NCBI GenBank assembly: GCA_027347545.1
Contig: DAIEQT010000360.1
Location: 1-5,253 of the forward strand
DNA: 5,253 nt
From: Ignavibacteria bacterium
GTDB taxonomy: Bacteria > Bacteroidota > Ignavibacteria > Ignavibacteriales > Melioribacteraceae
Direction of reading: 5' to 3'
The position numbers and the translations under genes were made by a program. The notes beneath the pieces were generated by a model. The model did not search any database. It was not told where the DNA came from and saw only the letters and a program-made list of their open reading frames with translations. This document shows, piece by piece, positions 1 to 5,253 of this stretch (within the stretch, counting starts at the first letter, position 1; the number at the start of each line of letters is the position of its first letter).

Positions 1-1323
1 AGTGCAATTCTAATGGGTTGCGGAAGCGGTTTCTTACATAATTCTCCTTCAACAGAAGAATTTCTCTCCCATGTTGGATCTGAAATCAAAAAGAAAAACA
101 TTTTGAGCTACGCTTCATTTGCTGGAGCGCAAACTGGAATAATTGAGAATATTGATTTATACGGATTCGAAATTTTTTCTGTACCAAAAGATGTGTTGGA
201 AGAAAAACTTAGTTCTGCCATAACATCACTTGGAAGCGGATCAATTTTCTTCAGCGAAGTTACATATCCGAACTACAAAGGAAATTCCTCCGGCTATTTA
301 GTCCGCAATTCCAAAGAAGCTCAGGCAAAGTATTTTGAAGATGTAATTAACTATTCAAGAAAAAACAATATCTCTGGTTTTGTAATCAACTCTTTGTTCG
401 GCTACAAAGGTGCTTTCCCTTCAATATTCACAGGCTTTGATGCTAACAATAGATACAGTTTTAATGTTGTCAACCACACCGGAAATACAAATTATCTTGC
501 ATACAAGGTTTTGCAATCGAAATTAACAAATGGAAGCAAGGTTACAATTCCAATCGGCTCACGCAAAGATGAGAACCCTATTGCATTCATATTAATCGCA
601 TTAATTCTTTCTGTTGTAATGGCGGTCTTAATCAACACAAAAAGAAAATTTAGAGAAGATGCTACGCGCGCGCTGCTTCGTCCTTACAATTTTTTTGCGG
701 ATATACGAGATCACAGAATTCTTTCCGGCGTTCATTCATCAATATTAATGTTAATACTTGCAGCTGCCTCTTCTCTGTTGTTCACAATTATTCTATTCTA
801 CTTACGCAACGATATTTTATTCGAGAAACTCTTGCTTTCATTTGGAAGCACGCGCTTAATGTATGCATTCAGCTATCTGGCTTGGAATCCGCAAACTTGT
901 TTTGCGATAATTTTTGCTGTTGCTGTTTTTAAATTTGCCCTGCTCAGCTTGATAATTAAATTCGGTTCTTTCTTTGTAAAGACGAAAGTTCCTCTTTCAA
1001 GTATTTACTATACTGTTATCTGGGCTTTTTTGCCTTTAACTCTTTTCTTACCTGTAGAGCTTGTTCTCTATAAAGTTTTAATGATGGACGTAGCTAATTC
1101 ATTAATAAGTTTAATACTCATTCTTTTTTTCTTTTGGTTGATCTTTAGATTGCTAAAAGGCATTTATGTAATATTTGATGTTCGCCCGTTGTTTGTTTAT
1201 TTCTACTCATTCATTTTCGTTTTTGTATTGCTCGGCGGAATTCTGCTCAAGTATCAGCTGACGCACTCAATCATTTACTACTTAAGCAACGCAGTGAAGC
1301 AGTACAATTCAATGATAAATTGA
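1..1323 (+). CDS. Membrane-anchored protein with GH2-like TIM-barrel remnant and Yip1-like C-terminal membrane domain (5' partial)
   Basis: The reading frame is open from base 1 (codons agt gca att cta precede the first ATG at 13), so the true start is probably upstream; residues here are numbered from that ATG. Residues 1-172 look like the end of a glycoside hydrolase family 2-type TIM barrel: AILMGCGSG sits where such proteins have a GNE acid/base motif, ILSYASFAG resembles the RPVTYAS strand, IFFSEVTYP (Glu82) matches the nucleophile strand, and GFVINSLFGYKG resembles the final GxFVWSLFDY strand. About six hydrophobic segments follow, near 190-207, 243-263, 297-317, 330-354, 361-385 and 393-413. 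The first is followed by a basic stretch (KRKFRED), placing the barrel outside the cytoplasm. RPYNFFADIRDHRIL before segment 2 is like the entry to Yip1-type membrane domains. The stop lies 7 bases before smc. The fold assignments are inference from motif resemblance; the function is unknown and glycosidase activity is doubtful because the GNE motif reads GSG. Confidence 0.6.
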   Translation, partial: SAILMGCGSGFLHNSPSTEEFLSHVGSEIKKKNILSYASFAGAQTGIIENIDLYGFEIFSVPKDVLEEKLSSAITSLGSGSIFFSEVTYPNYKGNSSGYLVRNSKEAQAKYFEDVINYSRKNNISGFVINSLFGYKGAFPSIFTGFDANNRYSFNVVNHTGNTNYLAYKVLQSKLTNGSKVTIPIGSRKDENPIAFILIALILSVVMAVLINTKRKFREDATRALLRPYNFFADIRDHRILSGVHSSILMLILAAASSLLFTIILFYLRNDILFEKLLLSFGSTRLMYAFSYLAWNPQTCFAIIFAVAVFKFALLSLIIKFGSFFVKTKVPLSSIYYTVIWAFLPLTLFLPVELVLYKVLMMDVANSLISLILILFFFWLIFRLLKGIYVIFDVRPLFVYFYSFIFVFVLLGGILLKYQLTHSIIYYLSNAVKQYNSMIN

Positions 1324-1326
1324 GGA
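1322..1326 (+). promoter_or_regulatory. Ribosome-binding site of smc (GAGGA)
   Basis: GAGGA overlaps the TGA stop of the upstream gene and lies 4 bases before the TTG start at 1331, slightly closer than usual. It helps fix the start: in the smc frame there are stops at 1313-1315 (TGA) and 1316-1318 (TAA), and the four codons from 1319 to 1330 contain no start codon. Overlap with the upstream stop suggests that ribosomes ending the membrane-protein gene re-initiate on smc. Many Bacteroidota genes lack a clear Shine-Dalgarno sequence, so the match may be partly chance. Confidence 0.5.
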
Positions 1327-1330
1327 TCAT

Positions 1331-4300
1331 TTGTTTCTATCTAAACTCGAAATACTCGGCTTCAAATCCTTTGCAAATAGAACTGTAGTTAACTACAACA
1401 GAGGCATTACCGGCATTGTTGGTCCTAACGGCTGCGGTAAAACAAACATTGTGGATGCAATACGCTGGGTTCTTGGCGAGCAAAAAACTACAACGCTCCG
1501 TATGGATAAGATGGAAAATGTTATCTTCAACGGAACGCGCCAACGCAAGCCAATGGGAATGTCGGAAGTTTCGATGACGCTTGTTAACGATAAAGGAATT
1601 TTACCAACTGAATATTCTGAAGTGACTATAACCCGCAGAATTTTCCGTTCGGGTGAAAGCGAGTACCTTCTCAACAAAAACATCTGCCGCCTCAAAGACA
1701 TTACAAATCTTTTTATGGATACCGGGATTGGAACAAACGCTTATTCCGTTATCGAGTTAAAAATGATTGAGACTATCCTCAGCAACAAGACTGAGGAACG
1801 CAGAAGATTGTTTGAAGAAGCTGCCGGTGTTAATAAATACAAACTTCGCAGACGTCTCTCACTAAAAAAGCTGGACGAAGTAAAATCAGATTTAACACGT
1901 GTTAACGACATAGTTTCCGAAGTTGATAAAACAGTCCGCTCGTTGGAAAGACAGGCGAAGAAAGCTGATCAGTACACTCAAATCCAGACCGTTCTGCGAG
2001 AAAAAGAAATGGATTTAAGCGAGCGAGAGTATGCTCTATTTCACGAAAAGAAATCCTCACTGAAAAATGAGATTATCGAATTAACAACGCAGAAAGATCA
2101 GATAGATATTGACATACGTAAGATTGAGAACGAATTAATAAGCTACAGAAATCAAATCAATGCGATTGATTCTGAACTACAAGGAAAGCGCTCCGAAATT
2201 GCTAAGAACTCAGAGCAGTTGTTTGATACACAGAAAAACATTTCCGTTACCGAAGAAAGATTAAAATCGTTAAAGAACAACCATGTAAGATTAGAACAAG
2301 AAATTGCCGATCTTTCCAGTCAACTTGAAGACACTGAATTCACAATTCAAGACGGCAAGGAAGAGTTAACTACTTTCACTAGTAAGCTTGAAGAAAAGAA
2401 GGGTGAAATTGAACAACATGAATCTTTGGTAATTGAGAAGCGGGAACTTCTTGAACAGAAACGTAATGACCTCAAAAAGATAAATGAAGATAAGTTTACT
2501 CTGCTTAAAGAGATTGCCGAGAAAGAAAATATTACTTCGAGCTACAAAAAAGAATTAGATACACACCGCGCCAACATTGAAAAGTATAACACAAAAATTC
2601 AAAATGCTTCTAACCACATTGCTAAGACAGTAGGTTTCATTGATAATCTAACTGTTGAGAAAGATGAAGCGCAGAAGAAATTGAACGAAGCCGGTTTGTT
2701 AATTACTTTGAGAGAAAAAGAAAAAGCCGGGCTCGAAGAACACATTAACAAGTTAAAGAATGAAGAGGTTGAGCAGAAAACTTTGCTTGCCGGTTTACGC
2801 GAGAAGATTAATTTCTTGCAGACATTGATTTCAAACCTTGAAGGTATTTCTAAAGGCGCTCGCGTTTTAATTGATAACAATGATTGGACAAGCAAGAACA
2901 AAAGTATTTTTGCTGATATTGGCAACACCCAGGAAGACTTCCGCTTTGCGCTCGAAGCAGCACTAAAATCTGTCCTCAACAATTTACTTGTTGATAGTTT
3001 AACAGATTTGGAAAGCGCGATTGATTACTTAAAGAAAAATGATTTAGGGAAAGCTTCTTTTTACCTTTTGCAAACTGAGGAATCAGTTAAAAAGTCTTTC
3101 ATCACTTCTCTTTCAAATTTTAGTGTTAAGAGAAAGACAAAGAAGATTGCGAAGGCAGATGGCTTTGTTGGCTGGGCAAAGGATTTTGTAGAGACAGATT
3201 CAAGCTGGAAGCCTTATTTCAACCAAGTGTTGGAAAGGATTGTCATCGCAAAAGATTTAAGGAATGCGATTGAGCTTAGCAGACAATATCCAGAGTTTAA
3301 TTTTGCAACGCTTGAAGGTGATTTGATTCAGAGTAATGGAATTGTTGAAGCAGGCTCGCTGCCGAAACAAGATGAAACCTTATTTGGTCGCCGCCAATTA
3401 TTAGATAATTTGAAGAAGGAATTCCCTAGACACGAAGGCAATCTTGAACGACTCAAAAGCGAAATTCAAGAAGCTGAGGAAAAACTTACTCATATTGATC
3501 TGAAGAACCTCTCTGACCGTGAAAAATTAATTGCAAACGATATTGCAAATATTGAGAAGCAGATTTCTCAGCTAGAGTTTGAACGTAAGAAAGCCGATGA
3601 AGATGTTGAGAATACGGAAAAAGAAATTCAAGAATTAGCTTCTAAGTCTCACGGGCTTGATTTGCATATCGAACAAAATGTAGAAGAGCTTTCCAGGCTA
3701 AATGAGCAGAAGGATTTGTTCGAAGAAAATATTTCCGGCAAGGAATCTGAGTTGAAGCAATTCGAAGAAGAATTTACTGAGCAACAAACTCAGCAAAACC
3801 AGAGACATGTCGATCATGAAAGATTGAAAGGACAAATTGAGAATACTAAGAATTCGATCACTCGTTCCGAACAAAACCTTGGCTCAATTCAGTCCGGTAT
3901 TGAGAAGCGCAAAAACGATTTAAGCCGTAACGAAGAAGAATTCACTACTCTTAATGAAATTCTCGGCGAAGCGAATGACCAGCTCGCTGAGATAAATTCC
4001 TCGCGAGTTGTAATGGTTAACGCTGAAAAGGGAATAAGCGAAAGCCTACGTGCGATTAAAGGGGAAGCTCAGCAATTCGAAAATCAATTGAGCCAATTAA
4101 GAAATCAACGCCAGGAAGTTTCCGATAAAATTTATGCACTTGATTTGAAAGAGAACGAGCTCAACTTCAAAATCAATAATTTGATTGAGCATATAAAAGA
4201 AACTTACTCACTCGAATTGGAATTTAAAGAGTTCGAAGACTTGCACACATTCAACTATGATGAAGTCAGCCAGGAAGTTCAGCGTCATAAAGAAAAAATA

Positions 4301-4927
4301 AAAAGTTTAGGCCCGGTAAATCTTCTCGCCTATTCCGAATACGATGAAGAAAAACAGCGTTTGGATTTCTTGCTCAAGCAGCGGACTGATTTGGTTGAAT
4401 CAGAAAAGGATTTGATCAAAACGATTAACGAAATAAATGAAACAGCCCAGAAGCTTTTCATGGATACTTTTGATTCGATACGAACAAATTTCATCACAAT
4501 CTTCCAAACACTTTTCAATCCGGGCGATGAAGCGGATTTAATTCTCGAAGAGAATGTTGATCCGCTTGAAGCAAAAATTGAAATTATGGCTAAACCAAAA
4601 GGTAAGCGTCCAACTACAATAGAATTGCTTTCCGGAGGAGAGAAAACTCTTACCGCGACTGCATTGTTATTTGCGATTTACCTTGTTAAGCCATCTCCTT
4701 TCTGCGTGCTGGACGAAGTTTACGCGCCGCTCGACGACGCAAACGTTGACCGCTTTACTAAACTTATAAAAGAGTTCAGCGATAGAACCCAGTTCATCAT
4801 AGTAACGCACAACAAACGCACAATGGAATCCGCCGAAACAATGTACGGCGTTACTATGCAAGAAGAAGGAGTATCAAAACTTGTAGGCGTTCGCTTCGAT
4901 GAAATTCCGGATTATGGGAATGGATAA
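1331..4927 (+). CDS. smc: Chromosome segregation protein SMC
   Basis: Structural maintenance of chromosomes ATPase. It dimerises through its hinge, works with ScpA/ScpB kleisin partners (not in this window), and compacts and segregates the chromosome in the cytoplasm. It has 1198 aa, normal for bacterial SMC. The N-terminal head has Walker A GPNGCGKT (31-38), the arginine-finger position Arg57 in TTLR, and the FMDTGIG...RRRLFEEAAG block (128-166). The first coiled-coil arm covers about 172-503, the hinge about 504-680 (ending TLEGD...LFGRR), and the returning arm about 688-990. The C-terminal head has GPVNLLAYSEY (994-1004), ABC signature LLSGGEKTLTA (1099-1109), Walker B FCVLDE (1124-1129), D-loop APLD (1132-1135) and H-loop His1160. 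The start is TTG, forced by in-frame stops just upstream and by the family's usual N-terminus. Oddities: Leu143 replaces the usual Q-loop Gln, Tyr1131 replaces the usual Asp after DEV, and two of four hinge glycines are missing. The frame is intact. The assignment is near certain. Confidence 0.98.
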   Translation: MFLSKLEILGFKSFANRTVVNYNRGITGIVGPNGCGKTNIVDAIRWVLGEQKTTTLRMDKMENVIFNGTRQRKPMGMSEVSMTLVNDKGILPTEYSEVTITRRIFRSGESEYLLNKNICRLKDITNLFMDTGIGTNAYSVIELKMIETILSNKTEERRRLFEEAAGVNKYKLRRRLSLKKLDEVKSDLTRVNDIVSEVDKTVRSLERQAKKADQYTQIQTVLREKEMDLSEREYALFHEKKSSLKNEIIELTTQKDQIDIDIRKIENELISYRNQINAIDSELQGKRSEIAKNSEQLFDTQKNISVTEERLKSLKNNHVRLEQEIADLSSQLEDTEFTIQDGKEELTTFTSKLEEKKGEIEQHESLVIEKRELLEQKRNDLKKINEDKFTLLKEIAEKENITSSYKKELDTHRANIEKYNTKIQNASNHIAKTVGFIDNLTVEKDEAQKKLNEAGLLITLREKEKAGLEEHINKLKNEEVEQKTLLAGLREKINFLQTLISNLEGISKGARVLIDNNDWTSKNKSIFADIGNTQEDFRFALEAALKSVLNNLLVDSLTDLESAIDYLKKNDLGKASFYLLQTEESVKKSFITSLSNFSVKRKTKKIAKADGFVGWAKDFVETDSSWKPYFNQVLERIVIAKDLRNAIELSRQYPEFNFATLEGDLIQSNGIVEAGSLPKQDETLFGRRQLLDNLKKEFPRHEGNLERLKSEIQEAEEKLTHIDLKNLSDREKLIANDIANIEKQISQLEFERKKADEDVENTEKEIQELASKSHGLDLHIEQNVEELSRLNEQKDLFEENISGKESELKQFEEEFTEQQTQQNQRHVDHERLKGQIENTKNSITRSEQNLGSIQSGIEKRKNDLSRNEEEFTTLNEILGEANDQLAEINSSRVVMVNAEKGISESLRAIKGEAQQFENQLSQLRNQRQEVSDKIYALDLKENELNFKINNLIEHIKETYSLELEFKEFEDLHTFNYDEVSQEVQRHKEKIKSLGPVNLLAYSEYDEEKQRLDFLLKQRTDLVESEKDLIKTINEINETAQKLFMDTFDSIRTNFITIFQTLFNPGDEADLILEENVDPLEAKIEIMAKPKGKRPTTIELLSGGEKTLTATALLFAIYLVKPSPFCVLDEVYAPLDDANVDRFTKLIKEFSDRTQFIIVTHNKRTMESAETMYGVTMQEEGVSKLVGVRFDEIPDYGNG

Positions 4928-5253
4928 AAAAGTTTTCAAAGTGTTCGTTGATTTTGATGGAACGATCACTAAAAAAGATGTTGGCGAAGAGTTGTTCATT
5001 GAATTTGGTGATAGAGAATTTTCGAAAAAGCTGATTGAAGATTGGAATAACGATTTTGTTGAGCCGCGTAAAGGTTGGAAAGCTCTGTGCGAATCTGTAG
5101 TAGTTGCTGATGAACATCAGATGAAAAATTTTCTCGGTACAATCGAGGTTGAAGAATCATTTAAGAAGTTTGTAAGCTACTGTAAAGAAAACGAATTTGA
5201 ATTAAAAATCGTTAGCGATGGATTTGATTTCTATATCCGTACAATTCTTGAAA
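4920..5253 (+). CDS. HAD superfamily phosphatase, MtnX/SerB-like (3' partial)
   Basis: N-terminal 111 codons of a haloacid dehalogenase-type phosphohydrolase; the gene continues past the window. Motif I is VDFDGTIT, with Asp11 as the expected nucleophile and Asp13 as general acid/base (numbered from ATG 4920). Motif II is KIVSDGFDFYI, with Ser99 as the phosphate-binding residue. The residues between them would form the helical C1 cap. The DFDGTIT plus IVSDGFDF wording resembles the MtnX-like/phosphoserine phosphatase (HAD-IB) group, which act in methionine salvage or serine synthesis, but the substrate cannot be read from this fragment. Motif III (Lys) and motif IV (acidic pair) lie outside. 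The start is ambiguous: ATG 4920 gives an 8-base overlap with smc, ATG 4914 a 14-base overlap and two more residues (MG). Neither has a good ribosome-binding site, which fits coupling to smc translation. The family call is firm; the enzyme identity is not. Confidence 0.88.
   Translation, partial: MDKKVFKVFVDFDGTITKKDVGEELFIEFGDREFSKKLIEDWNNDFVEPRKGWKALCESVVVADEHQMKNFLGTIEVEESFKKFVSYCKENEFELKIVSDGFDFYIRTILE

Noticed and set aside
13..15. ATG at 13 as the true start of the first gene
   Set aside because: The frame is open to base 1, the codons before it fit a GH2-like strand (AILM), and half a TIM barrel would be missing. A start upstream of the window is more likely.
4..21. Lipoprotein signal (AILMGC resembling a lipobox)
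   Set aside because: There is no visible charged N-terminus or full hydrophobic stretch before it, and the segment fits an internal beta strand better. It cannot be settled without upstream sequence.
1124..1130. Run of seven T in the membrane gene as a slippage or frameshift site
   Set aside because: It lies within a Leu/Phe-rich membrane helix in AT-rich DNA and the frame continues normally to a stop placed just before smc.
1309..1323. Small inverted repeat TCAAT-gataa-ATTGA at the gene junction, as terminator or hairpin masking the smc ribosome-binding site
   Set aside because: Only five mostly A/T pairs and no following T tract; too weak to call.
1337..1701. Minus-strand open frames opposite the SMC N-terminal head
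   Set aside because: They lie antisense to a conserved ATPase domain, have no recognisable domains, and are shadows of smc.
2599..2982. 127-codon minus-strand open frame opposite the SMC arm and hinge
   Set aside because: Low-complexity Ser/Phe/Leu-rich product, as expected antisense to Glu/Lys-rich coiled coil; no independent support.
4330..5117. Minus-strand open frames opposite the SMC C-terminal head and the HAD gene
   Set aside because: Overlapped by two well-supported + strand genes with clear catalytic motifs; no family resemblance of their own.

Overview
The window is an AT-rich piece of bacterial chromosome (roughly 40% GC by eye), packed with genes that all read on the + strand. 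Its best taxonomic marker is a full-length SMC protein. Its head and hinge wording (start MFLSKLEI, GPNGCGKT, YSVIELKMIE, LFGRR, APLDDANVDR) is what I associate with the Bacteroidota/Chlorobi/Ignavibacteria group. I favour an Ignavibacteria-like organism, by recognition and not by a search.

Layout. Positions 1-1323 hold the 3' part of a gene whose start lies upstream of the window. It encodes an extracytoplasmic domain resembling the second half of a glycoside hydrolase family 2-type TIM barrel, joined to a six-segment membrane region with a Yip1-like look. Seven bases later, a TTG codon behind a GAGGA ribosome-binding site opens smc (1331-4927, 1198 aa), which has complete ATPase heads, two long coiled-coil arms and a hinge. 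The smc stop codon is overlapped by the start of a HAD-family phosphatase gene (MtnX/SerB-like, ATG at 4920 or 4914), which runs off the right edge. No stretch above about 10 bases is non-coding, and I see no RNA gene, mobile element, CRISPR array or terminator.

The tight spacing suggests one transcription unit with translational coupling. The three products have no obvious shared pathway: SMC acts in chromosome organisation and segregation, the HAD enzyme probably dephosphorylates a small metabolite, and the membrane protein is of unknown role. The usual SMC partners ScpA and ScpB are not in the window.

I did not find a new multi-gene system. The points worth a second look are the apparently degenerate glycosidase-like domain tied to a membrane module, and several substitutions at normally conserved SMC positions (Q-loop, D-loop neighbour, hinge glycines).
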